Shown here in pieces: positions 1-7,002 of a DNA stretch of 10,651 nucleotides (positions are counted from its first letter, which is position 1; every line of letters begins with the position of its first letter). This stretch comes from Verrucomicrobiota bacterium. GTDB taxonomy: Bacteria; Verrucomicrobiota; Verrucomicrobiia; Verrucomicrobiales; DEV007. Location: contig JAQCER010000050.1 of NCBI GenBank assembly GCA_027618625.1, forward strand, positions 1-10,651, given 5' to 3'. A program made the translations under genes and the position numbers. Below the pieces are notes generated by a model. The model was not told where the DNA came from, ran no database searches, and saw nothing but the letters and a program-made list of their open reading frames with translations.

Positions 1-1023
1 CAATCCAGTGCCAGATGCTTTTGTCGTATAGTAAGGTTCAAATAAGCGGCCCATGGATTCGCGCGAGATTCCTTTGCCGGTATCACTTACGATAACTCTG
101 ACTTCATATTCATTGGATTCGGTGGTGATGGTCAGGTTTCCGCTGGTTCCTATTGCCTGGAATGCATTCTTGATGAGGTTGTAGAATGCCTGCTTCATTT
201 GATCGCCATCGACCCGCAGCATCGGCAGCTTCTCCTCCAGAATAAGTCTAGTCGTGATCCGTCTGTCTTCCAGCTCCGGTTTCAAAAAGCGTGCCGCCTC
301 CGTGACCAGGGTGTTCAGACTTTGCAATTCCAGTTGTGGCCTGGTGGGGCGGATCGCCCGCAGGAATTGATCGATAATGAAATCGAGACGCGTGATTTCG
401 CCACGCGCTACTTCAAGGATCTCGCTGGTTGCGGCGTAAGCGTCCGGTGAGAGCTTCTTCAGTTTTCGCTCCAGCACTTGCAGGTGAATGTTGAGCGAAT
501 TCAGCGGGTTGCCGATCTCATGCGCCACGCTGGCCGCGAGCATCGTCAAGGCATTCAGTCGTTCGGATTCGATCTCTTCCTCGGCAAGCTTGCGCGTCAG
601 CGTGATGTCCCGAACCAGCATCACGTAGCCGGACATCTCGCCCTCGCCCTGCTCTTCCAGAGGAGTGAGGTAGAAATTGAGAAATCGCCGGTCCGGATAA
701 AACACTTCGAGATCGCGGCTGACGACCTGCCCTTCGCCCTTGCCGACGAGGTTCTTCCACTCCAGACCGTGAATGGCGTCTTCCACTGGGTGCCCGACGA
801 CACTCTCTGCATCGAGCCCGAAGAACTGGCAGGCCGCCCGATTGATGTAGGTGATCCCTCCAGGCAGGTTGGTGACGACCACTCCCTCTTGCAAGGCATC
901 AAACACCCTTTCCAGCAAGCCGTGATCCTGTGCCAGGCGTACCAGATAGCTCTGGACTTCACCTGGCTCCACCCGGTCAAGGCGCTGAATGAATTTGTCG
1001 AGAAATCCTGATTTTCTGGCCAT
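1..1023 (-). CDS. PAS-domain sensor histidine kinase (C-terminus cut by window edge)
   Basis: Translating the minus strand from ATG 1021-1023 gives 341 residues with no stop down to base 1. The protein is a cytoplasmic two-component sensor kinase that should autophosphorylate on histidine and pass phosphate to a response regulator. Residues about 35-145 form a PAS domain (EGVVVTNLPGGITYINRAA near 46-64). A HisKA dimerisation domain follows at about 155-222, with the phospho-acceptor H168 in SVAHEIGNPLNS. The HATPase domain shows the N-box (NLIKNAFQA, 282-290), G1 box (DTGKGI, 314-319), F-box (LFEPYYTTK, 327-335) and the first part of the G2 box (SGTGL, 337-341), where the window stops. No signal peptide or membrane segment is visible, so it senses an internal or membrane-permeant cue. 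The layout resembles NtrB-like kinases. No Shine-Dalgarno motif precedes the ATG. An in-frame GTG lies 14 codons upstream (1063-1065). The partner regulator, if adjacent, lies left of the window. Confidence 0.9.
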   Translation of the reverse strand, partial: MARKSGFLDKFIQRLDRVEPGEVQSYLVRLAQDHGLLERVFDALQEGVVVTNLPGGITYINRAACQFFGLDAESVVGHPVEDAIHGLEWKNLVGKGEGQVVSRDLEVFYPDRRFLNFYLTPLEEQGEGEMSGYVMLVRDITLTRKLAEEEIESERLNALTMLAASVAHEIGNPLNSLNIHLQVLERKLKKLSPDAYAATSEILEVARGEITRLDFIIDQFLRAIRPTRPQLELQSLNTLVTEAARFLKPELEDRRITTRLILEEKLPMLRVDGDQMKQAFYNLIKNAFQAIGTSGNLTITTESNEYEVRVIVSDTGKGISRESMGRLFEPYYTTKASGTGL

Positions 1024-1150
1024 TGGAACGCTTGGGCTGCAATGAAAAAAGGAGAACCTTGCCACGGTTCAAGCCATGAGCCAAGTGCAGATCGTGTTCT
1101 GCGTGAAGGTATTCAGTTTCCAATCGGTCGAAATGCGCTAGGTATTCCCA
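1024..1150. promoter_or_regulatory. Divergent intergenic region between the kinase and AraC-type genes
   Basis: These 127 bases separate the kinase start (minus strand) from the GTG start of the AraC-type gene (plus strand), so both promoters should lie here or overlap the gene starts. I could not find a convincing -35/-10 pair on either strand, nor a clear operator repeat. A purine-rich AAAAAAGGAG run sits at 1045-1054, but it is not placed at ribosome-binding distance from either chosen start. The regulatory role is inferred from gene orientation only. Confidence 0.35.
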
Positions 1151-2053
1151 GTGCAACTATTCAAGCGGAACCAGACGAAGACAAACCAGCTGGAGAAGCT
1201 GGGTAGATGGCCAGTGCGCATGCGCCTGTTCGAGCTCGTTTCTGACTATGCGCTCACTGCCCGCGAGCAGCCGGAGATCTTTCTCGTCCATTCCGGCAGA
1301 GCCGTGGTGGACACAAAGCCCGGCAGGGGCAGGCAGGTGATCGCCACAGGAACCGCTATCGTATTGCGCCCAGGAGATCATCTGAGCCTGGTGAGTGCCC
1401 AGTCGCTCGCTATGACGTCGTTGCGCTTTCTTCCAGAGTGGTTGTCGGACGCATGGGAAACTCTCCTTGGCTCGCCGGATTCCGTAGCGCTGTGGGGGCG
1501 GATTTTCTATTTCACCACTGATAAGAAGAATGATCGTCAACCCCAGGTGTTCTCGCTCGAAGCCGCCGCGCAGGCTGCAACGGAGTCCGACCTCGGCGTG
1601 ATCCGCAGTGAGCTCGTATCGAACAACGCAAGAGGCGGGCTCACGAAACTCTCTCTGCTCAAGATCTTGCTGCACCTGGCATCGGCGCACGGGCGATTCT
1701 GGCGCGGAGAACACCATCTGAAGTGGCCCGCAGAACTGCCAGCGCTACTAACAATATTCGAGCGGACTGCCATTCAGGCCAGACGCATGAACCAGCGCCA
1801 GGCTGCCTCTGAAAGTGGAATCCAAGAAGAGCAACTGTCAAAAGTGATCAAAGAAGGGTTGGGGATGGAGCCGATGGATTACCTCGAACGCCGCCGCGCC
1901 CAGCACGCCGCACGCCAGATCCTGGCCGGCGAAACTTCAGCTGAAGCCATCGTCGCACACACCGGCTTCAGCAATGCCAGCGGCCTGGATGAACAAATGA
2001 AGATAACCTTTGGCCGAAGCACAGCTGAGTATCGCGCGGATTTCTGTGGATGA
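1151..2053 (+). CDS. AraC-family transcriptional regulator
   Basis: This is a 300-residue protein with the size and order of AraC/XylS regulators. The N-terminal half has a short cupin-like sensing segment (PEIFLVHSGRAVV at 41-53, then VLRPGDHLSLVS at 71-82). A helical linker covers roughly 136-195. The C-terminal DNA-binding domain starts near 212. Its first helix-turn-helix is clear (RQAASESGIQEEQLSKVIKE, 216-235, followed by LGMEP and the YLERRRAQHAARQIL helix). The second is recognisable but degenerate (HTGFSNASGLDEQ, then FGRSTAEYR at 287-295). The family binds DNA and usually activates a nearby operon in response to a small ligand. The start used is GTG 1151; the preceding in-frame codon run is closed by a TAG at 1139. 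An in-frame ATG at 1220 (residue 24) is an alternative that keeps all recognisable domains. Neither start has a strong ribosome-binding site. Ligand and targets are unknown. The gene is divergent from the kinase and convergent with the CotH gene. Confidence 0.85.
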   Translation: MQLFKRNQTKTNQLEKLGRWPVRMRLFELVSDYALTAREQPEIFLVHSGRAVVDTKPGRGRQVIATGTAIVLRPGDHLSLVSAQSLAMTSLRFLPEWLSDAWETLLGSPDSVALWGRIFYFTTDKKNDRQPQVFSLEAAAQAATESDLGVIRSELVSNNARGGLTKLSLLKILLHLASAHGRFWRGEHHLKWPAELPALLTIFERTAIQARRMNQRQAASESGIQEEQLSKVIKEGLGMEPMDYLERRRAQHAARQILAGETSAEAIVAHTGFSNASGLDEQMKITFGRSTAEYRADFCG

Positions 2054-2074
2054 TTTCGGCGGCCCAAAACTGGC

Positions 2075-5000
2075 TCATTTGAGCACTGCTCGAAGAAACA
2101 GTATTCTGGAACGCTGATCATCAGCGAGCGGGTATTCGAGCTTGAAGCGCTGGCCGCTGGGAGCGCCATCGATGGGTGACACGGTGCTGGACTGATCTAC
2201 CCACAACATGAGATCGGTGGAAGTCTGCAATCGTGGTTCTCCGGAACCCAAGGCTGAGTCAATCGTCAGGACAGCGATGGTTCCACTGATCTGCAGGCTG
2301 ACGATTACGGGTTCCTGACCATCGGTAATTACAGGGATGTTTCCAGGCGATCCATTGGCGAGCGGGCTTCGTCTCCAGTTGGCTGCGACAGTCGTGTCGG
2401 TGGCGGTAATGCGGTTGAGTTCGATTGAGCCAGTTTTGCCTGCGACTGGCCACGGCGCTGCGTCGCTGTAATCGATCTCGATCAACGACAGGCCTGCGCC
2501 GACGCTGAGCTTCAGGAGTTCGCCTTCATTGGCGAGCTTTTCCGTTCCCCACTCAGCAGCTGCGGCAAATCCGTAGCGCAGGGCGAATGCTTCGGCATTG
2601 CGGGCAATGACGAGGGTTTGTCCGGATGTGAGAACCGGGTTGGCCAGCATCGCGAAATCAAAGTCGATGCCCTTGGTGAATCGCAAAGAGGCCAGATCAA
2701 CATTGCCCTCACCCCGATTGTGAAGTTCGAGAAATTCGAAATCCTCAGCTTCAAGGCCAGCTGCCATTTCCGCTGCTGACGGCGGAGCAGGATCATACAT
2801 GATCTCGCTGATAATGAGGTCGGCGCGCAAGCTTACTAGGTCTGGCTCTGCTGGCGAAAACTGGACCGGATCTGACCAACGACTCCATCGGCCAGAGGCA
2901 TCCTGATGGCGCACACGGGCGCGGTAAGTTCTTCCTGAAACCAGCGCTGATGGTGGCAACGTGACCTGTGCTGCGAAAGTGTCCTGTGGCTCAGGATTCC
3001 ACCGCGGCTCAATTTCGTAAATGTAAGGTTCGCCAGCAATGCTGCGGACTTCTCCCAGCCGCCACTGCATCGACTGAAAGGTGGCGCCATTCGGTGATGT
3101 GAATGACGATGATCGCAGGACGATTCCTCCCAGGGGAAATCCGTCCGCCCCGGCGTATGCAAGTAGCGGTTTACCGGGGATCGCCGGGTCCTCGGCCATT
3201 GCGTCCAGGCGTCCGCCGCCGAAACCCGTCGGCACGATGAAGTCCTTCACCCACTGCGCCGTGCCGGCAAAGTCACCGCTGGTCAGCTCGCGGCGCTTGG
3301 TTGGGAATCGCGTGGAGCGATAGGGATTAACGAAGAAACTGCCGCTGTTGGTGGATGGCCCTTCCACTGCTCGCGACCGGGGATCTTCTTCCCATCGATA
3401 GGCATCGAGTTCTGCCCAGCCCATCCTGCCATCGACACTCCCTAACACATGCGCGAATTCATCGACCAATGCCCATCCTTGATCCTCGTTGAGCAGCAGG
3501 TCCTGCAGTTCCCGTACCCGGTTTTGAAAGCGCAGGTTCAATTCCGGGTGATCGAGTGCCTTACGAAACTGCTCAAGCGTTGCCTGCGACTGCACCGCGT
3601 TCGGCCCCCAGCGATCGAATTCTTCATAGAGAAGATCGACGTCCCAAGGAATCATGGTCCACTTTCCGGTCACCGGGTTGTGGTAATAGTTGGAATTTTC
3701 CTGATCCCGCAGATCGCTGTGATTGACCGCTTCGACCACTGCCCGATAGGAAAAATAGTGGTTGATCTCAATGTTCTCCTCCCACCATGAGACCGGTTGG
3801 ATGGGATTGCGCTTGTTGTAACCGCCTGAAGCGTAGAAGCGGCGCAGGTCGGTGGTGGTTGCAGGTTCTCCGGGAGCCTGATTGAGCACGTTGCTTTCGC
3901 CAAAGTGCATGTTGTAGGTGTTACCATCGGGCAGGCTGCGTTCGTCGAGGAAGCGTTTGTCGGTTTGCTCGATGGTGAGATAGAGCCCCCAGTTGTCTCC
4001 GTCGTACTGGTCGTCTGGATCCTGCTCGACTGCGTCATCAATGATGCGGAGGTGAAAATAATTAGTGTTGGCAGCGGGGGTTCCAGCGAGTTGCCAGAGG
4101 CGAAATGCGACAGCTTCATCCAGGCCTGCCATGCCACGGTTTGCCGGGTTCCATGGGCTGGCAAGGGCGCTAAAGTTGAGTGTTTTCACAGCTTCATTTC
4201 GTGGGCGCCCGTAGTTATCGTGCGCCTTAAAGTAGTGGCCGGTATTGAAGCGCAGTTTCCATTTGTTCTTGCCGGTGTTGTAAGTCGAACCATGCCCGCG
4301 AACGCGGTAGGACATGTGATCGTAGACTTCACCGTCGTGCACCATGGTGCCGAGAAACCGATACACTCCGTCGTTGTAGCGCGTGGTGTACTGTGAGTCG
4401 CGAATGTCTCTCTCCTGTCCGATCAAATGGTAGATCGGCAGTGAATTCATCACATCGGCGGCGAAGGTGACCATTTCCCTGCCTGGTTTGAAGCTTCCCG
4501 TCCATGCCGGGGCACCGTCGTAAACAAAGTAGGCAAAGTTAAGTGCTGGATCGTCAGCATAAGGGACACGCACGGTTTTGGCGGCACTGTCTTCTGCTTC
4601 GATGCGATAGCGGATCAATCGACGATGAACCTGCACGGATGTGGGCACCGCCACCTCAAACACATCATCGCCATCAGCGTCCGTCATAGGCAGTGCGATC
4701 CAATTTGCTTCGAATGTCTCGTCGGTGGAGCGGATGTAGTTCCCAGGCTCGACAGTCTGGTAAAGCAAGTTAACGCGAGCCACGCCGTCGGGATCCGTTA
4801 CTTTGGCACGGACGATCACCGGCTCGTTGGTTTTTGGCTGCTTCGGATTGTGACTGACTTGGCGGGTTTGGGGCGGTGCGTTCGTGGAGAACGTGGAGTT
4901 GAGGCGGCCGGCAGTTGGCTGGGGTTCTGGCTGTGGCTCGGCCTGACGTTCAATGGACACATCGACCGAGAAATCGCTGCCGGTGATGGAGGAGTTGAAG

Positions 5001-5965
5001 GCATGAGCCGCGATAACATTTTTACCTTCGACCAAAGCGCCGCCATGGATCGTCACCTCTCGCCAGCCCGTGCTGACTTCTGCGGAAGCATTGGCCGTCG
5101 CACTGAACGGGGCCTCGCCCGCATCCACCTGGAAGCGTTCTACTTCCACACCATTGATCCAGATGATCACGCCATCATCGATCCGGTAACGCAGGAGCAA
5201 TTGGGATGGAAGCTCTCCTGGTGCCACCTCAAACGGGTGCCGCAGATACAGCGAACTGTAGTTAGACTGCATGCCGTCCAAAAACGTGTTGAATGGCCCG
5301 TCGGTATCGACCGTTCGCGCGAATCCCATGGGCGTCTGCCCTTTGACCCAATCCTCGCCCTCGGAAAAGTCGATGCCGCGCCATGCTCCAACGGGATCAG
5401 AGGCTTCGCTGTCGCCGGGGCGGTAACTCCAGTTCAGTGACGATTCCGTGATGTAGGTCAATGCGCCGAGTGGACTGGGTGGTTGCGAGTAGCGCCATGA
5501 ACCGCCGAGGTCGTTGTCGAGCGCCGGGTTGATCAATTCCATCGATCCGCCGCCTCCCGCCGAGCCAGTGGGCCAGGGAAAAGCGAGCCCGTAGTTCACA
5601 ACATCCACCCGCTTCCCTGCTGCGTCTTCCAGCTCGATGCGCTCGCCCTTGTTGCTCAATCGGCCTTCCCATGGGCCGAGTGCAGCCACTCCATGCGCAG
5701 CGCGCACCGCATCGACATCGCGTGCGATTACCAGATACCCACCAGCATCGATCCGTGCCCCGTCTGGAAACGTGAACGTGACGCCTTCGTTCAGCGACCA
5801 ACCCGCCACATCAACTGCGGTGTCACCGGGGTTGTGCAGCTCGATAAACTCGGAAAGCTCCTCAAGTTCGGCCGGTTCATATTGAACCTCGTTGATAACA
5901 ACATCCGCGAAACACCACGAATAGAGGAGACAAGTGAAAATGGGAAGCGTAGCGAGACGAGACAT
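2075..5965 (-). CDS. Exported CotH kinase-like protein with two lamin-tail domains (protein A)
   Basis: This is a 1296-residue modular protein. Residues 1-20 are a likely Sec signal peptide with probable cleavage after CFA. The order is then: LTD 21-158 (starts VVINEVQYEPAE, includes FIELHNPGD); a jelly-roll-like domain 165-338 (YLRHPFEV, then RIDDGVIIWINGVEV); a PEPQPEPQP linker 343-350; an Ig/FN3-like domain about 365-480 with an acidic DADGDD loop; the CotH domain about 500-845; an FN3-like segment about 930-1038; a second LTD 1047-1208 (IISEIMYDPAPPS, FEFLELHN); and a C-terminal module 1213-1296 with LQTSTDLMLW. CotH hallmarks are RVRGHGS (554-560), KNKWKLRF (566-573), WGLYLTIEQTDKRFL (659-673) and IPWDVDLLYE (772-781), the last carrying the probable catalytic aspartates. 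CotH members include a spore-coat protein kinase in Bacillus; LTDs are thought to aid surface or extracellular association. The mature chain has no cysteine that I can find. Substrate and exact location are unknown. Confidence 0.88.
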   Translation of the reverse strand: MSRLATLPIFTCLLYSWCFADVVINEVQYEPAELEELSEFIELHNPGDTAVDVAGWSLNEGVTFTFPDGARIDAGGYLVIARDVDAVRAAHGVAALGPWEGRLSNKGERIELEDAAGKRVDVVNYGLAFPWPTGSAGGGGSMELINPALDNDLGGSWRYSQPPSPLGALTYITESSLNWSYRPGDSEASDPVGAWRGIDFSEGEDWVKGQTPMGFARTVDTDGPFNTFLDGMQSNYSSLYLRHPFEVAPGELPSQLLLRYRIDDGVIIWINGVEVERFQVDAGEAPFSATANASAEVSTGWREVTIHGGALVEGKNVIAAHAFNSSITGSDFSVDVSIERQAEPQPEPQPTAGRLNSTFSTNAPPQTRQVSHNPKQPKTNEPVIVRAKVTDPDGVARVNLLYQTVEPGNYIRSTDETFEANWIALPMTDADGDDVFEVAVPTSVQVHRRLIRYRIEAEDSAAKTVRVPYADDPALNFAYFVYDGAPAWTGSFKPGREMVTFAADVMNSLPIYHLIGQERDIRDSQYTTRYNDGVYRFLGTMVHDGEVYDHMSYRVRGHGSTYNTGKNKWKLRFNTGHYFKAHDNYGRPRNEAVKTLNFSALASPWNPANRGMAGLDEAVAFRLWQLAGTPAANTNYFHLRIIDDAVEQDPDDQYDGDNWGLYLTIEQTDKRFLDERSLPDGNTYNMHFGESNVLNQAPGEPATTTDLRRFYASGGYNKRNPIQPVSWWEENIEINHYFSYRAVVEAVNHSDLRDQENSNYYHNPVTGKWTMIPWDVDLLYEEFDRWGPNAVQSQATLEQFRKALDHPELNLRFQNRVRELQDLLLNEDQGWALVDEFAHVLGSVDGRMGWAELDAYRWEEDPRSRAVEGPSTNSGSFFVNPYRSTRFPTKRRELTSGDFAGTAQWVKDFIVPTGFGGGRLDAMAEDPAIPGKPLLAYAGADGFPLGGIVLRSSSFTSPNGATFQSMQWRLGEVRSIAGEPYIYEIEPRWNPEPQDTFAAQVTLPPSALVSGRTYRARVRHQDASGRWSRWSDPVQFSPAEPDLVSLRADLIISEIMYDPAPPSAAEMAAGLEAEDFEFLELHNRGEGNVDLASLRFTKGIDFDFAMLANPVLTSGQTLVIARNAEAFALRYGFAAAAEWGTEKLANEGELLKLSVGAGLSLIEIDYSDAAPWPVAGKTGSIELNRITATDTTVAANWRRSPLANGSPGNIPVITDGQEPVIVSLQISGTIAVLTIDSALGSGEPRLQTSTDLMLWVDQSSTVSPIDGAPSGQRFKLEYPLADDQRSRILFLRAVLK

Positions 5966-5986
5966 TCGTAAAGAGTTCTTTAGGGA

Positions 5987-6015
5987 GCTATAGCGAGAAA
6001 GTCATTCAGCGACAA
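5987..6015 (-). promoter_or_regulatory. Possible sigma70-type promoter ahead of protein A
   Basis: On the minus strand, TTGTCG (6010-6015) and TATAGC (5987-5992) are separated by 17 bases. Each hexamer matches the sigma70 consensus at four of six positions. The element lies wholly in the 59 bp gap between the methyltransferase stop and the ATG of protein A. It would start transcripts near 5980, leaving a short leader of about 15 bases. It could allow protein A to be expressed separately from the two upstream genes. A match of this quality can occur by chance, and promoter consensus in this phylum is poorly known. Confidence 0.3.
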
Positions 6016-6024
6016 TGCACGATT

Positions 6025-6960
6025 TCACACGCTTCCGCCCGGGCCTTTGATCATCAGTCCCTGGCCCGTGGGCAGATTCAGCACCGAGGTTCCACGTTTG
6101 ATGGCGAATGCATCGATCGCCCGCATCTGCTCGATATGATCTCCCCAGCCGTAGTCATCGAGAACCACCAGTGCACCAGGCACCAGTTTATCCCAGAAAA
6201 ACTCCAGCGCAGCGATCTCTGGCTGAACGATATTCATGTCGATACTGAGGTATACTACCGGGCCGATCTCGACGGCCTCCAGACTCTCTGGCACCCGCCC
6301 CTTCACGAGTTGCGCATTCGGCACATGTGCAAAGTTTTGCTTGGCCTGCTCGAAACAATCTTCATACGCGAGGTCATTGAACTCCTCCCTCTTGTGCTGC
6401 TTTTCGGCCTCGGTAATCTGCTCTCTGGGAATGCCCTCGTAGGTATCGAAGAGGTACAGCTTCTTGTCCGGGAAAGATGCAAAATCCGTGTAGTCACAAA
6501 TCGCCAGCGAGAAAATGCCAGTGTTGACGCCACACTCGACAAAATCGCCTTTAAGCTTCACTGCCTGGGACGCCGCCCAGCACAGCACATGGATGCGCCA
6601 TTCAATGTGGAGATCGACCCCATACTCACCACTGATCCGGTGGCCGGAGAACATTCCCCTTTCGTATGCCTGGCGGAATTTAGGATCCTCCAGAAAGTCG
6701 ACCGTCTTCCCCCAGACGCGCAGGCAGTCGTTGTCAAAGTCGTAGCGGCTTACTTTGAATCCCGTTTTCAGCATTTCCTGGTTCTGCTGTAGCCGCGACT
6801 TTAGCGAGTCCATTTGCTTGGTGATACGGTTTTGCTCCTTTTGTAGCAGCCTGACTGCGTCGTGAGTTCGGCGAAGCCGTCCTCGCATCGCGAGAATAAC
6901 AAAAACGGCCGACAAGATGACGGCGGTCAGGATTACGTATTCCATCTCGGGGTCATACAT
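6025..6960 (-). CDS. Membrane-anchored TylF/MycF/NovP-like O-methyltransferase
   Basis: This 311-residue protein joins an N-terminal membrane anchor to a class I SAM-dependent methyltransferase of the TylF (macrocin O-methyltransferase) family. Residues 8-25 are a hydrophobic helix (YVILTAVILSAVFVILAM). Acidic residues precede it and arginines 26, 28, 30 and 31 follow it, which predicts an N-out, C-in topology. Residues about 27-66 are a polar, heptad-like helix, probably a coiled coil. The catalytic domain runs from about 75 to the end. It shows the SAM-binding motif GDFVECGVNTG (138-148), LYLFDTYEGIP (168-178), and D241 in YLSIDMN plus the DDYGW motif (268-272). These match the three aspartates that bind Mg2+ in MycF and NovP. 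Family members methylate hydroxyls of sugars in antibiotics or of related glycans; the substrate here is unknown. The gene lies 42 bp after protein B and 59 bp before protein A, consistent with an operon. No Shine-Dalgarno is visible; M6 is a possible alternative start. Confidence 0.88.
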   Translation of the reverse strand: MYDPEMEYVILTAVILSAVFVILAMRGRLRRTHDAVRLLQKEQNRITKQMDSLKSRLQQNQEMLKTGFKVSRYDFDNDCLRVWGKTVDFLEDPKFRQAYERGMFSGHRISGEYGVDLHIEWRIHVLCWAASQAVKLKGDFVECGVNTGIFSLAICDYTDFASFPDKKLYLFDTYEGIPREQITEAEKQHKREEFNDLAYEDCFEQAKQNFAHVPNAQLVKGRVPESLEAVEIGPVVYLSIDMNIVQPEIAALEFFWDKLVPGALVVLDDYGWGDHIEQMRAIDAFAIKRGTSVLNLPTGQGLMIKGPGGSV

Positions 6961-7002
6961 TGCAGCGGATCGCAGGGCAACCCGTATCTTCAGGTCGTCT
7001 GT

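Noticed and set aside
478..1011. 177-codon open frame on the plus strand opposite the histidine kinase
   Set aside because: The minus-strand frame carries PAS, H-box, N-box and G1 motifs, while this frame has none.
1042..1206. Open frame of 54 codons on the plus strand (ATG at 1042) in the divergent region
   Set aside because: No ribosome-binding site precedes it, its composition is low in hydrophobic residues and shows no domain, and it overlaps the chosen start of the AraC-type gene. Kept only as an alternative in the findings.
2073..2084. Inverted repeat GCTCA-TT-TGAGC between the convergent AraC-type and protein A genes, as a terminator
   Set aside because: The loop of two bases is too small, the stem has only five pairs and no T-run follows on either strand. 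It also overlaps the stop codon of protein A.
2075..2150. PEP-CTERM or LPXTG-type sorting signal at the C-terminus of protein A
   Set aside because: There is no PEP or LPXTG motif, no hydrophobic helix and no final basic cluster. The end is a beta-rich segment instead.
4625..5440. 271-codon open frame antisense to protein A
   Set aside because: It lies entirely opposite a well-supported CotH/LTD coding frame, and its translation shows no recognisable domain. This is expected from codon bias of the opposite strand.
5906..5932. Lipoprotein signal (lipobox) at C18 of protein A
   Set aside because: The residues before the cysteine (YSW) do not fit a lipobox because of the tryptophan at -1. Cleavage by signal peptidase I after A20 fits better.
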